From assembly GCA_024663395.1 (NCBI GenBank), contig JANFAH010000001.1:3906001-3970000 (forward strand): a stretch of 64,000 nt of DNA. The letters run 5' to 3'. The number at the start of each line of letters is the position of its first letter. The first letter of the stretch is position 1. The translations under genes were made by a program, and so were the position numbers. This DNA comes from Pisolithus tinctorius (taxonomy: Eukaryota; Basidiomycota; Agaricomycetes; Boletales; Pisolithaceae). Below are positions 44,796 to 57,569 of this stretch, piece by piece. Below the pieces are notes generated by a model. That model was not told the origin of the DNA, searched no databases, and saw only the letters and a program-made list of their open reading frames with translations.

Positions 44796-47700
44796 GGTTT
44801 TCTAAATTCTGCTCGAACACGGTGGCTAAGGGGGGGGGTTAGTTTTGGTTCAGAGGGGTAGGATAAAACAATTGGGGCACTGAGAGTGGGGAGACGACGT
44901 CCGCGGGAGGGCTGCCAAATGTTCCCAGAATTGCTGTGAGAAAACACAGCTGGCGACAAGGAGTTCCAGGACGTCCAAGTGAGCCAACTGAGATTGTAGT
45001 CGTGGGACGGTCTGACGAGGAGCCTTGCTGCGTTGCAACGACCGCCTGCCACCAGGCAAATGTGCACTACCATATTTGGTAACACTCCCGCCATCATACT
45101 TGGCAATAATAGGATCTGTGGACGGCCCGCCTACGTACACACAACGAAAGGTCCCTTTCGTGGTCGAACACTGGGTGACAATGGAGGGGAATGTGCTACT
45201 AACTTAGAGTCAGACATCAGGCCTACTCTCCCGCCCCCACTACCTTGTCTACAGAGGAAATGTGTGTCTTAAGTACTCTCTGACTAGACATCCGATGGAC
45301 GACCAGGCTGCGGACTCCCTTTCTGTTATTCGGCGTTCCTGTTTAGTTGGCCCCTCTCACGTGAATGCTTATGCATCATATCATACTCCTGCATGTCACC
45401 AACACTCACCTGACCAAGCCTCGGTCCGTTTTGGAGCGTTGAATACTGATGACCCTGCGCAGGTCGTTGGCTGTCCTAGGAGTACCAGCACCACAGCAGC
45501 AGCTTCGTGGCTATGATATGAGCGCACCTTTCCCGCGTGTCTCTACATTACCGTCTCGAAGATGATCGTTAATTTGGCTTACCGTGACGAAGCGACTTAC
45601 GGCCCGGTGCGCCTTACTCGTGTCCTTCATCTCATTTGTATTCGGTGAAGCCAGTCACACAGCTCCAAAAAATGGACGGTTGATTAGAGAGGCGCGATAC
45701 TCGTGTTCGCAAGGATCTCCGATTCCTACCATCTAGTATTACCTTATCTACGCAACGCAAATGTGCTCTGACGTCTCGAGCCCTCCTTGCCATTGTCATC
45801 GGTCCCTTCGACCGAAAGCAATGCATAGCCTCTGTACAGCAATCCAGCCCTCCCCCTTGCGGTCGGTTAACTTTAGACTACATCATCAATGGAGAACATC
45901 ATGTTCGCGTCAGTTTGGAGTGGCCCATGAAGAAATGGAAGATGAGGGGTTTCAAGAGAAGATCCCGGCGCCGCGGCACAAGTGGGTGAAAGTAGGTGGA
46001 TCGCACCTGACGTTGTCATTATACGAACAATTGCCGCAGTTACTGATCAGTTAGCAGCACACAATCCATGTCCTGTTCAGCGCGGAATCCGAGGGAGAGC
46101 CCTCCTGCGGTCTCATCCTTCTTAATAGAGTTTCATCCGTTAGTAAAAGGTTGATATCGTAAATAGGGGCTGTGCAACTTGCTGATGCGGTCAGCGTGGT
46201 TAACCTCGCGTTGATTGCGGAGGGCGCCGCTGGTATTCAAGGCAATTGGCAGACAAGGTGAAGTAGTCATTTCGACAAGTAGCTAATGCGGCCTTCTCTT
46301 CTTTCAAGAGAGGTAGGCGTACACGCTTGCAACTTAGCCTCGTTTGCTGTGCCATAACAAGAAGGGCACTTTGTCATCCAGGGCCGAAGAACGCGAGAAC
46401 AAGATGCCAACGCATTCCCACTTGGATCACCAAATCTGCGATCGTCCTTGTGCCACCAGTGGCTTGGAGGTTGTCGCTAGATACCGGCCTGATTTATTCC
46501 ATTGTTGTACAATTGATGCATTTCGCGGATGATGGTTGGCCTTTCGTAAGGTTAGTGATTGGCCTCCTCCGTACATATCTTACTCGTGAATGGCACGCTA
46601 CCCAGAGACTCTGCGATATTAAATGGAGGGTTGATCGACACGAAGAAAATATTTTTCTTCCGAGGACAGTTGTACTTAGATCTACACTAGAGGAATCAAA
46701 CGAAGCGTGTGAATGAACCAGCGATAAAAGTGGGCTGCGATAACGATGAGAAGGGGGACAGGTTGTCGTAATGGACATGGGGCCCGCAGTGGACAACTTG
46801 ATGCCTGCCAGTCACTATCAAGATCAGATTTGACATTTATTGTGGCTTATTTGCTTCCGGCGTCCCTTACAACGGCAAGCGGGACGAGAACCCGGTACTC
46901 AGCGACTCCACGCAAGTGTGATCGGGAGAAGCCGCTCTCGATTAGACACAAAATATTAAATACGGCTCCACTGCTTACTCGTGGTGGTTGCGATCAGCTC
47001 TGCATGTCAAGAAGGTACCAAAATCGCATGTTCGTCATCATGAAAACTCACCAAGGACGACTTATCGTTGTCAAACATAAAAACTGCAAGCGGGAATTGT
47101 GATCCTGCGTATTAGAGGTCAGGGAGAATATTAATGAAATATTGCGACGGGAGAAATTCGCGACTTTTCGCAATATTATATTCCCCTGTCGTGATGCGGT
47201 TTTTTTTTCTTTTCCTCGACACGAAAACATGCGATTTTCGAGACAGTGGACCAGAGTCACAGACACGGGAAAACTTCAGCGAGTGACTATGTGGATGGCA
47301 TCGGTAGAGATCTCCAAGCCAAGATGACAACGCAGAAAAGTAAACTTGCCCAAAAGCCACAAGGTCAGTCTGGGATACCCAATCGGGAAAACAAGTTTTG
47401 GAACGGGCCCAGTCAGGTTCAAGATTATGGCAATTCTGATAGGCTGGTGAGAGAAAAGCTAAACGTCGGATCGCAAAGGGAGGCCTAGAATTCATACGGT
47501 AAATAGGCTCAGAACAACTAGAGGGACAGGGATAGCACGCGGAAGCTTTTCCAATCATGAAATGAGCGCTCGCCCGCCGTGGTGTTGGCCGTAAATAGAG
47601 TTGGGTGGATGTGTCAATCCACGAGGGTATAAAGGAGAGCGAGTTCTTAACCACAGCAGATTTCTGGTGGTAGATTCAAGCTTGTCCGACCCTCCCTAAG

Positions 47701-48236
47701 TTGTGCGTGGCACGCATTTCCCTGCAGGGGACAAGCCCACAACGTACATATCGAACAGCTTATTCTCCGCAGCCTCTTAGACCGCTTAAAGCCTCGCATC
47801 ACATCTCCCTGTAAAACGCTTCCCCTCCTCCATCCCCCCTCCTCAATCTGCTGCATAGACATTTATAGACGACTGCAGCGGCAAGTACATGGCATTTGAC
47901 ATGGACCTGACATGACTGACAATCGCACGTTCAGGAGAGCAATTTACGGCACAGTAATCGTGCTTGTCTGGCGGTAACATTTTGCCTTGTAAGTCGTTTG
48001 CGGACCCGTTGCAACTGTTTTTCGACCATCAGAGCTCATGGAACCCGTTTGGGATGTGACAGCGGCAAGTTCCGCAAGGCGACGAACCACACCGATCAGA
48101 GTTTAGTTTGCATGCTCGTCAGACATAACCAGGTCAAGACACCAAGCGGCTATTTCATTCCTTCCTTTCTCCCCCCTCAACCATCTCTCGGGTTTCCCAC
48201 ATACCCGTGGCTAGTCTGTGTCCTACCAACTAGTCC
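44796..48236. other. 3.4 kb intergenic region without supported gene
   Basis: Several frames of 60-180 codons exist (for example 46327-46716 on plus and 47112-47654 on minus), but none shows family motifs, a convincing intron pattern or biased composition, and they overlap each other on opposite strands. The last ~100 bp (48150-48236) are pyrimidine-rich (cattccttcctttctcccccc), as in fungal promoters, and probably belong to the CSL gene. The rest is unexplained. Confidence 0.4.
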
Positions 48237-51200
48237 ATGGATTTTGCCCCCGCAGCCTTGGCACACCAGTCATCGCATTCGTCGCCGTACCCATTGGCGG
48301 ATCTCGATCATACTTTGACCGCGCTCCATTCTGCCGATTCTGCTTCCAATTCCCATCATCATATCTCTGAGTCGATCCCTACCCAGAGTTTTGATCATAC
48401 TGACCCAATGGACGTTCCTGACCACCCCTCATACGATATCTTCTCCCCCAATGGCAGTTTGTTTGCCTCATCCCGGTACCGCACCAATTCCTCGTCCTCG
48501 TCCTCCCTACCACCCTCCTACAACATGCAGACCGATTCCATCTACCCTCCCACGTTTCCTGACTCAGTTCCCCATTTCGCGCAGTCCAACAACAACTCAT
48601 ATGACATGATGGCTAGTGTACCCTCCTCGTATAGTGGCAGTTCAGGCAAAGTCTCCCCACTCACTCCAAGTGACCCCATGGCTGGCATTCAGCATTCTTC
48701 GGTCTTCCCCGTTAGTGGACACCAGAAAGACTTCTCCAATGGACACTACTCAGATCTCCTGACGGAGCGCCGGATATCCAGCGTCAATGGGCCCAGCTAC
48801 AATTCCGATTTTCCCGACGATTACGGGATGAACAACAACAACAACTTCTCCACCCTGCAACCCTTCCAGGACCGCCTGCCGCGCTTCCAGCCAGACACCC
48901 GTTTTTCGCACTCTTCTCTCCCTCCAAGTTCTATCCCCCCTCATGTTTCTCACAGCCCAGACATCTACCGTACAGGCATTGCGCCACAGGCCACCCATTC
49001 TTTCCGCCCTGACACTGGTCTTCCAAATTACGACGAGATTTCTCAATATTTTGGTCCGAATCCCCATGCGACTTTGATGCCAAATATCAGTAGTGGTTTC
49101 CCTGGAATTAGACCGGGCCTGGGCTCTTCCAACGATTTGCAATCGTTTGTTCGGTAAGTAACTTCTTCCTGTATGTTGGACCTTCGCATGTTTTGTTGAG
49201 CCTTGACACCGATCCGATCACAGTCCGTACCTCGACCAGTACGTTCGCGCCTCGAACCGTCTTGCGTTTGGTGAACGGACAGTCATCGTCATGTCAAGCA
49301 AGGTCGCCCAGAAGTCGTACGGGACTGAGAAGCGGTTCTTGTGTCCCCCGCCTACCGCGATCATGATCGGCAACTCATGGTGGACGGATGTCGTCCGCCG
49401 CGGGGAGGAGCCGAAGCTGTGTCCGCCACGTGTCACTATTTCAATTTCTGGCGAGCCCGCACCGCAGGAGGGCACTATTGAGTGGACATCCGCCTCTGGC
49501 AAAACTTTTGACGTCAACGACGCACCCACTGGCACAACTTACATTGGCCGGTGTGTTGGCAAGCAACTTTTCATATCAGACGTGGATGAGAAAAAGAAAA
49601 AGGTCGAGGCTCTCGCTAAAATCACTGCTCCCTCATCCGATGACGAGCCAGAACGTATCATCGGTACATTCCCCTCGCGTCCCATAAAGGTTATTTCCAA
49701 ACCGAGCAAAAAGAGGCAGAGTGCAAAGAACCTAGAACGTACGTTGTTTGATTTTGTCGATGATTCAACATCGCTAATCATCATGTACTGCCTTCTCGCT
49801 TAGTGTGTATAAACCATGGTTCGACTGTCTCACTTTTCCACCGCCTGCGGTCGCAGACGGTGTCGACCAAGTATCTTTGTGTATCTGGCTCTGGTTCGTC
49901 ATTCAAGGGTTCAGACGGAGCTCCCCTGCTCGGAATCGACAACCGTTCACGGTCGAGCACACCTTCATTCATCGCTCGTACTGCTAGCTGGGATCCGTTC
50001 ATCATGTACATCGTCGATGTCAACAAACCTACAGGAGGAATGGACATTCCGCCGCCGCCGCCGCCACCACCACAACCTGACTACCCATCTCCACCTCCAA
50101 ATGCGATACCCTTCACCAACAACGGTTCACCCATCCCCGTTTATTACAACCAGACGGTCGTTTTGCAGTGCCTTGTGTCTGGTGTTGTGTCACCTGTGCT
50201 TATTATCCGCAAGGTGGACCACCAGACGACCGTGGTTGGTGGCGGTTTGCAGGAGGGTGCAAAGGGTGTCGCAGACCACTACTGCGCACCCGGAGAGGTC
50301 TGCGGAGATCCCGTTTCGCAATTGCACAAAGTTGCTTTTGAGGTGTATGATGCTACCAAGGGGGGGCCAGAGCTAGGGACACCAGGCGTGACCGGTGCTT
50401 TCCTGTCATGCATGGGCGAGAAAGTCAATACCTATAGACCTCTCGAAGGACGACAATGGAATGTGTCTCCACCAGGCGGATCTACTTCACCGGTGCTTCC
50501 GGGTTCCCCGATGGTGTCAACTCCTGTGTCCATATCAGGGAGCGGGGATTATTTTGGGCCAGGCAGCGGGGCTACTGCGAGCGAGCCCGCATCGCCATCG
50601 TCGTCGAACGATTTTTCGAATGATGGTGGTAAGGTGAAAAGAGGGAAACGCTCTACGTCAAGTGCTGGGGGGATCACAAAGCACCCCGGTTCGAAAGGGC
50701 GACGGCGCCCGACATCAGCGGGTTCTGCCTCAGGCCGGCGCGGGTCATCCAGTGATACGGGGGCGTCCTCGGGTGCGCTATGGCAGGTTGACATTGGTGA
50801 GACTAGTGTGTGGACAATCGTCGGCACGGGTATGTTGTTTGGTTTCAAAGTTTATGAATCGCTTCTGATCAGAAACACTGCGTAGATCAAGTGCGGTACA
50901 ACTTCTACGTCCCGCCTGTGCTATTCGACAACCAGAACGCGCCACAAACAGGATCGTTCCCGATTCCCTCGAAACCCGTGACACCTTTCCCAGTTGTGGT
51001 AAAATACCTTCCGCCCGACCGTGCCGCTGAGGCACCCAAAACAAACTGTTCGCAATCTCGAGGAGTTTTATCAAAGCCTAATCCACATCTGTCCAAAATG
51101 CTGACAGTGTACGGCGAGAACTTCCACAAGGGGGATCCCATTCACATCTTTTTTGGCTCGGAGCCCTCACCATTTGTAGAGGTGAGGTGCACTGAGGTTT

Positions 51201-51301
51201 TAGGGTGTTTACCGCCCGAAAATCAGATTGCGAAGCGTCGACCGATTGTCATGGTTCGCTCGGACGGGGTTGTGTTCCCCTCAAATATTATGTACCCATA
51301 G
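48237..51301 (+). CDS. CSL-family (Su(H)/CBF1/LAG-1) transcription factor
   Basis: Fungal CSL protein binding GTGGGAA-type sites; fungi lack Notch, and in fission yeast the CSL proteins act in cell-cycle and adhesion control. Exon 1 (48237-~49154) is a Ser/Asn/Pro-rich tail. The next exon has the Rel-homology-like DNA-binding part (RLAFGERTVIVMSSKVAQKS, YGTEKRFLCPPPTAIMIG, WWTD). An intron at ~49740-49800 is followed by LCINHGSTVSLFHRLRSQTV and STKYLCVSG, then the beta-trefoil (IVDVNKPTGG, GSPIPVYYNQTVVLQCLVSG, VSQLHKVAFEV). A long disordered insert with a KVKRGKRSTSS-type basic patch comes before WTIVGT. The last exon carries the IPT/TIG region (YNFYVPPVLFDNQN, LTVYGENFHKGDPIHIFFG, PIVMVRSDGVVFPSNIMYP). 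All domain blocks are present and in frame across four exons. Confidence 0.93.
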
Positions 51302-52301
51302 CTACCCTCCAACACTGGCCCCCCTTCCTATCCCAACTGTTGTCGCCTGGTATCGGCATCGGCCTTACATATCATCTGCCCAGCTCATACCTCATACCCC
51401 TTCATTCCTCGCTGGTCGGGTGGTATTATCACCGGCACGGCGCTTGGCAGCCTGGTCCTGCCTCTGGTGGTATGGTCAATCAAGTGTGCACTTGTTTCCA
51501 TATCCTGTCGGTTTGCTATCGTGTATACATTTCTCCCCCTTTGCGGACCCTTCGTCGTTGCTGATGTGGTGATTGTGATCTTCTGCGATTATGTGTAGCT
51601 CGTATCCTTGTATTATCTTCCATTTCATACACTGTTACCTTGACTGAATGGAATGTTTTTCTTTTTTCACTGCATGGACGTCGTCTGTGGGGTTTGACCG
51701 TTGATACACTTCAAGGGCCGCAGACGTGTCTGGTCATCAGACCAGAACGGACAGGGGCGACGTCACTAGGATCGTGGGTAAATTCGCCAGATAACCCGCC
51801 AACAGGGGCGACGAGCTGACCTGGCAGGCCCTTTCGCTGTCTTCACCGCCGGAGAGCTTCGAATACTGTGCCTATCTTGATTGTTTGACAGACCAGCCTA
51901 ACAGTGGGAATTATTAAAGTGTAAGCGCCTTTCTATTCTAGATGTCCATTTCGCCCCTTAAAGCTTAATTCTTTGCACTTTACCGCTTCCTTCATATTAT
52001 TCATTTTGTTGTCGCTCACTGACGGTCTTACGGATATCGATCATGCATCAATTGCTCCGTGCCACCTTACCATATTACTATGGTGGTGCTTCTCCCGCTT
52101 TCTGGCGTCCGCTGCGCTTGTTATAGTGGACCAAAGAATACTTGGACGCGCCGCTCCTATTTTCCAGAGCCCCAAGCAGCCGAACAATTCCCTGAAGACG
52201 ACGGTGATCCGGCTTAAATTTGGTAAAAGGTCGTACAATTACTTTTCCGAGTTTAACAAAGCGGGTTACTGACGCCAATCAGCGGCACGGCACATGCGGC
52301 C
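51302..52301. other. 3' region of CSL gene and upstream of membrane-protein gene
   Basis: No gene supported. A frame at 51973-52272 has no recognisable features. The CSL 3' UTR probably occupies the first few hundred bases. Confidence 0.4.
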
Positions 52302-53199
52302 ATGTTCTCACACGTCCCTGACATTCCATTCTCTTGGTCCGACATTCCACGGCTTATTTGGGACGCCTATATCGAGTGCCTATGGAATTATCAGCCTGAA
52401 TCGTGGGTCGGAAGAACTGCCTCAACATTCCGAGTCCTTGCGGTTGTCGTTATTCTTCCGGTTGTCATATTAACCCTATTGGTACGTATTGATTTCGCTG
52501 GCTGCCTTCTGATCCGGGTTACTTGTTCCTTTATCCGTCAACGTTCTGCTGTCAACCTCACTAATCATTCTTTATTGACTTTCCACTCATTTTCGTGGAG
52601 AAACCACAAAGCTTCTTGAACAAGAGTGCTTCTCTTCGTCGTGTGCTTTCCCCTGATTTCTGGATGTCAGCTGACCTGGCCCCTCAAAGGATGTTACATC
52701 CTACATAGTCGCACGTACACTTGGCATTCTTGACGATGTGAAAGCGTCCACAAGCGATGCTGCTGAGGATGCCACGATGTCTCCATCTGCCCCCGATATC
52801 CTCGTGCAGAACTCGCCTGTTCCTGATGAAGCCGGAGAGTATCATCCACGTGGTGCGAGTGATTCCGGGGAGCAGCGACACTCAGAAGCAAGTCGCGGCT
52901 GTGTTCGTAATGTCGGTGATGTGGACCGACTGGACGAGCATGGTGACCACGAGGTGCACGATGGGTCTAACCGCCCCGAGGGAGAATTAAGATCCCAAGC
53001 TTTCTTTGTCGGGGAAGAAGATTTGCAATTAGCGGGTGTGGGCGTGTTCTCCCCCGCGGCATCCCAGCCATCTTCCCCTGAACTTCCGCGAATGAAACTG
53101 AATACGTTGGAAGGTGGTATTGTCAAAGTGACAGAGGGACAGCCGGGTTCCTCCATTAGGAGGAGGCCTCGAGAACAGGAGGGTAGCGGAGGGAATTGA
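52302..53199 (+). CDS. Small conserved single-pass membrane protein
   Basis: Exon 1 (52302-~52481) gives an N-terminus (FSWSDIPRLIWDAYIECLWNY, QPESWVGRTASTFR) followed by one strong hydrophobic helix, VLAVVVILPVVILTLL. The second exon, after a tcaaag acceptor at ~52689, continues in frame as DVTSYIVARTLGILDDVKAST and then a Glu/Ser/Pro-rich cytosolic-type tail ending GGN with TGA at 53199. The intron would be about 208 nt, long for this genome, so a further small exon may be missed. I recall similar short Agaricomycete proteins of unknown role. It converges on ESA1 with 175 bp between stops. Confidence 0.6.
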
Positions 53200-53374
53200 A
53201 CGCAATGACTAATCACCGTAAGAGTTGAGACTATGGTTACAACCTATTTTATTTCAAACTGACAAACATATATGCATAAGGACAGCTGCAAACGAACCTC
53301 GTCGGGGAGTATGCATATGCACTAAAGCTACAGGAGAGAGAAAACAAACGAGCGTTGGGGGCCCAATAAAGGGG

Positions 53375-55222
53375 TCAGTAAAAACGGAGTTGGTCCCGAG
53401 TGAACACGGGAGGCTTCCAGATTAGATATTCCGGGTGTATCCGTCTTCTGCGTTTGCTCCGAGTTTTCTCGTGCTTCTCTAGGACAGCGTCAGACAGGCA
53501 GATGATATGCTGACCCTTGTAGTGTTTGAACAGTTGCAGGGTCGTACATCTGTCAAGTTTGTGATGCTTAGTCGGTTCAGACAGAAAATGGGGTGTCACT
53601 AACGTGTTCATGATATCGGCATGTGTGATTGCGGTCTTCTGGGCGATGTCATCGATACTAATGTCTTCCGTCGTGTTAAGTAGCACTTCTACAATAATTT
53701 CAGCCCAGTACGCCCTGTAGCTGAGCAGGCCAAGATCACTGAGTGGCTTCTCGGGACTGCCAAGTTTCGATTCCTTCTTGCTGAGTTCATAAGAAAACTC
53801 GATGAGGACCTTGCCGAAACCATGCCGTTGATACTGTGGTAACGTCAGTATACAGGCAACATTATAATTTTCCGCGGACTCCTTTTCCTTTGAGAAGTAA
53901 CCGATGATATGGCAGCCGCTGGAATCACGCTGGGTCTAACGGGGATAGAGCATGAGGAGCTAAAGGGGAGATAACTCAGTTCCAAAGACTTACCATCACA
54001 TAATACATGAAAGGGGTGACATCGTAGTATAGTGTTTTACTAAGAGCGTTAGATGAGAGTATGTCGATGAACTGTGAGATGACACCCACTGATCGAGAAA
54101 ACACTTTGATAACAAGCTGAGGTTTCTGCACCACGTTAGCTGGCGCTTGCCGTCGAGCTCAAAAAAGGAGATGTCCTCGTGTCGATAGATCTCATTACCG
54201 GGCGGATGGAGTAAGGTGCACCTATGCCGGTGCCGGCCAAGCATGAACGACGAGGGGAAGTAGGACAAGCAGAACTCGCAGATGTACAAAACCGGGAGAT
54301 ACGCGTATTCCCTCGGATAAGGGCTGAAGTACCACGCATCCAACTCGTGCTTGCCAATCTGGAGGCGGTTGAGGTTTTTTACACGTGCGACTTCGGAGAT
54401 GGATTGGGTCATGGAGCCCGACGTTCGAAGTTTCTCGATCTCCTGCTCCTTGCTGAAGGCAGTGACAGACGGAGGAGGTTCGGTGGGGGAAGCAACTAGG
54501 TCGAACGTCTCCCCCTCCAGTTCACCTTCGGCATCCACGTCCATCTCGCCTTCTGCATCTAAATCCTCCTCTTCGGGTTCCTCTTCCTCCTCTTCCTCCT
54601 GTTCTTCTTGGAGGCTCTTACGCTTCAGCGAAGAGGCAGGGGACGGCGAGCGATACCCAGTCATTCCAATAGCTGGTCCGGGGGTAGAGAATGGCGTTGG
54701 AGAGGCGGCGGCGGCGGCGTTTGCTGTTGCTTTCTTCAGTAGCGACTGTGACCTGGGTGCTTTGCCTGGCGCTTTCTGTGCGCTAAGTCCGGTCTTCTTT
54801 CCTGGTAGTGGCTTAGGACGGGGCCATTCCAAGTCTTTGCTCAGGACTAGTCTCGAGCCGACGACCCACTCGTCTAAACGTTTGTTGAATTGATCCCAAT
54901 GTACGAAGTACTCCCATCTGTCCTCTGGTTTGGGTGGCTCTTGGTCCTCCTCTTTGAGGTTTCCTGCCGTGGATGCACGCGAAAAGGAGTTCGCATGTTT
55001 GTCACGGATAGATAGGATTTCTGCCAGCCGTTCTTCCTCACCGCCATCTGGGGTTGGTCTCCGGACGTATAGTTTGCACCCCACGGAGACGGTCTGATGG
55101 AGAGATGATGAGCCAGCAGTGACATGTGAGAAAAAGCCGCAAACCTGGATGGAATACGACCCTCCTGGAGTGATTGGGGCTGGTTCTTGGGAGCCTTCGT
55201 GGCTAGGATGAGTGGAGACCAT
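53375..55222 (-). CDS. ESA1: MYST histone acetyltransferase, Esa1/KAT5 type
   Basis: Catalytic subunit of the NuA4 complex, which acetylates histone H4 and H2A tails. Start ATG 55222. The Tudor-knot/chromo region is VGCKLYVRRP, WEYFVHWDQFNKRLDEWV; a Glu-rich disordered linker follows. The MYST domain begins with RVKNLNRLQIGKHELDAWYFSPYP, split here only for listing: VKNLNRLQIGKHELD and AWYFSPYPREY. It has a C2HC finger (CEFCLSYFPSSFMLGRH, HRC). After an intron come KTLYYDVTPFMYYVM, FSKEKESAENYNVACILT, with the catalytic-site Cys, and the acetyl-CoA loop PQYQRHGFGKVLIEFSYEL. It ends with EYLIWKPPVFTRDQLRFY and TGA at 53375. All expected catalytic residues are present. It is essential in yeast, and this copy looks intact with about five exons. 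Confidence 0.95.
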
Positions 55223-55482
55223 GGGCGAAGGTGGTCCAGCGCAAGTCCAGCGCTGAGTCAGAGGGTGTGCTGACTAAGCACGCACTGCCACACCAGCATC
55301 TGATCGTCGCCCATATTGCATCCACAGTGCTACATATACATACGATGATGATAGCATTCTGCACGATCGTTTGCCAGTGGAGTGCACAGCAAATGAGAAC
55401 TCTGCCCAGAAATGAAGAACACGCGTTTCCAGCGTTGTCGAGCGAGGCTGGCGTGACGCGTGACACGACAGGAGCTGGCATG

Positions 55483-55491
55483 TATATATAA
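55483..55491 (+). promoter_or_regulatory. TATA-like element upstream of PBS2-type gene
   Basis: TATATATAA lies 64 bp before the start codon at 55555, in the 332 bp divergent interval shared with ESA1. Position and sequence fit a fungal TATA box for the kinase gene; its use is inferred. Confidence 0.5.
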
Positions 55492-55554
55492 GGAAATCTC
55501 GATTATCGTCTCGTCGCCTCGTCGCTCGCCTCCTCGCAGTTGCCGCCCTTTGAA

Positions 55555-57569
55555 ATGCAGTCCTCGTCCTCGCCCGACCAGCAAAACATCCAGCAAGACA
55601 CCGTTTCTACACAAACACCAGGTCCTACTATACCCCTCGTCTCACAAAAACTGTCCCCTCGACAGGCTGCGGGCCATGGTTCATTCCCAAGAAACACGCT
55701 CAGCAGCATGCTTGCCAACAAACCAGGGAATCCGCCCATGCCGCGTTCTCTGGAGGCGAAGATGATAGAGGTGAGCACCTTATGCAGTGTTACTTTTTAC
55801 TTCATGTTCAACGCTTTCCCCAGATGCTCAACCGCCGGCCTCCCCCGACAACCGGCGCCGCCTCTTTCTCAATCGACTCCGCCGCTCAGGCACTGCAACG
55901 AACCCACATTGGCGAAGCCGCCCACCCTCTTGTGCACCAACCTCAGTCATTTCCTCCGTCATCCTCCTCGCCTCGCGGCCGTAGTCCTGCCCCACCAAAA
56001 CGGAACAAACCCGGTTTTACGCTATCAGACATTCATGGTGACGTAGGAGGAGGTGCCATCGGCGCCGGCCTGGGAGCAGGAAGGCCTTCACTGGCTGAAT
56101 CCCCCCGGAGACCTTCCTCGACTTTTGATACCCCTTTCGCCAATTTTAACAAGATCGTGTACGTCTATTTGCTTGCTGTATCAATCCAATCTAGTCCCTC
56201 ATGGCCCCTCAGTGACCCATCTGGCCGTCTCAATTTTTCCGGAAAAGCAGTTCTGCACGCTTCCGGCGTGGACTTCTCCAACGGCCCGTCCTTTGCCATT
56301 AACATGGGCCAGCTCGTCCTCAAGCAAGAACTCGGCCGGGGAAACTACGGAACCGTGAAAATGGTCCTTCACAAGCCAACGAATGTCGAAATGGCTATGA
56401 AGGTACGTCGTTCGTAACAGATCTCGCACTCGTGGTCACAGTTCTGTTTTTGCCGGTCACAGGAGATACGGTTGGAATTGGACTCGACTAGGCTCAACGG
56501 AATCCTTATGGAACTTGACATCCTTCACCGCGCGATAAGCCCATGTATAGTTGAGTTCTACGGCGCGTTCTTCGTCGAATCCTGCGTGTACTACTGTATG
56601 GAGTACATGGATGGCGGCTCCCTGGCCTCCCTGTGCTGCTTCCCGAACGGGAATGTCTCTCTCCCACCTAGTCTGTCGTCCAGCCCTGGCTCTGCGTGGA
56701 CATCAAGCCCCGCTCCAATCAACGACGAGCACCTGGCACGCATAGCATCATCAATGACGCGCGGCCTGGCCTTTCTGAAGGACAAACTCGGCGTTATGCA
56801 TCGCGACGTGAAACCAACGAATGTTCTCGTGAACCGAAAAGGTCAAGTCAAGTTATGTGACTTTGGCGTCAGTGGCCAACTTGAGAAAAGCATTGCACGT
56901 ACCAACGTTGGTTGTCAGAGCTACATGGCTGTGAGCGCTCTGACATGTTGCCATCGAGTCCTGCTCACTCAGCATTGTGACATCGTTCTAGCCCGAACGG
57001 ATAAAGGGTTCTTCTCACAGCAACGTTGACGAATCATTTACTTCGTATTCTGTTAGTGCTGATGTTTGGTCACTTGGTCTCTCTATCGTGGAGATTGCGA
57101 GGGGAAAGTGGGTAACTTGGGCGTTCATCACTGCGCACATTACTCATCGCTCCGTCATAGATACCCCTATCCTCCTGAGACATATGAGAACGTGTTTGCG
57201 CAGCTCAGCGCTATTGTCGACGGCGAGGCCCCCGGACTCCCTGACGACGATGAAGAAGGCCCTGAAGAGGGCACGGATGGTATACTCGCCGTCGACGGTA
57301 AACGTAGCGGAAGGTGTTGGTCTTCCGAGGCCCGTCATTGGGTAAGTAGATGCTTGGTGAAGAACGCAGACGAACGAGCCACATACGCTGAGCTTCTTGT
57401 GAGTTTACACCTAGATGAGACGACTCGAATTGACCTGAACATTTCGTAGGCTCATCCGTGGATGCAAATGGACTCAGAGCGGGATGTCGATATGGCTGGT
57501 TGGGTAGCACGTGCCGTCGAGTGGCGAGATCGAGGGCGGCGCAGCAATGGCTATCCACGATATGACTAA
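55555..57569 (+). CDS. PBS2: MAP kinase kinase, Pbs2 type (HOG pathway)
   Basis: MAPKK that phosphorylates the Hog1 MAPK in osmotic stress. The start is ATG 55555 (MQSSSSPDQQN). The N-terminal ~180 residues are Ser/Pro-rich. The kinase domain shows GPSFAINMGQLVLKQELG, RGNYGTVKMVLHKPTN, AMK (lysine), EIRLELDSTRLNGILMELD, VEFYGAFFVESCVYYCMEYM, HRDVKPTNVLVN and DFGVSGQLEKSIARTNVGCQ, then YMAPERI across an intron. The activation-loop Ser and Thr (KSIARTNVG) are present. The C-lobe continues over further introns (SADVWSLGLSIVEIARGKW, YPYPPETYENVFAQLSAIV, CLVKNADERATYAELL, AHPWMQ) to TAA at 57567-57569. An insert after DGGSLASL (CCFPNGNVSLPPSLSS) lengthens the domain. Divergent from ESA1. Confidence 0.93.

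Noticed and set aside
46327..46716. 129-codon open frame on plus strand
   Set aside because: No recognisable motif, no conserved partner in the window, and opposite-strand frames overlap it; likely chance.
47112..47654. 180-codon open frame on minus strand
   Set aside because: Composition is erratic, no start context or intron pattern, and it overlaps plus-strand frames; not supported as coding.
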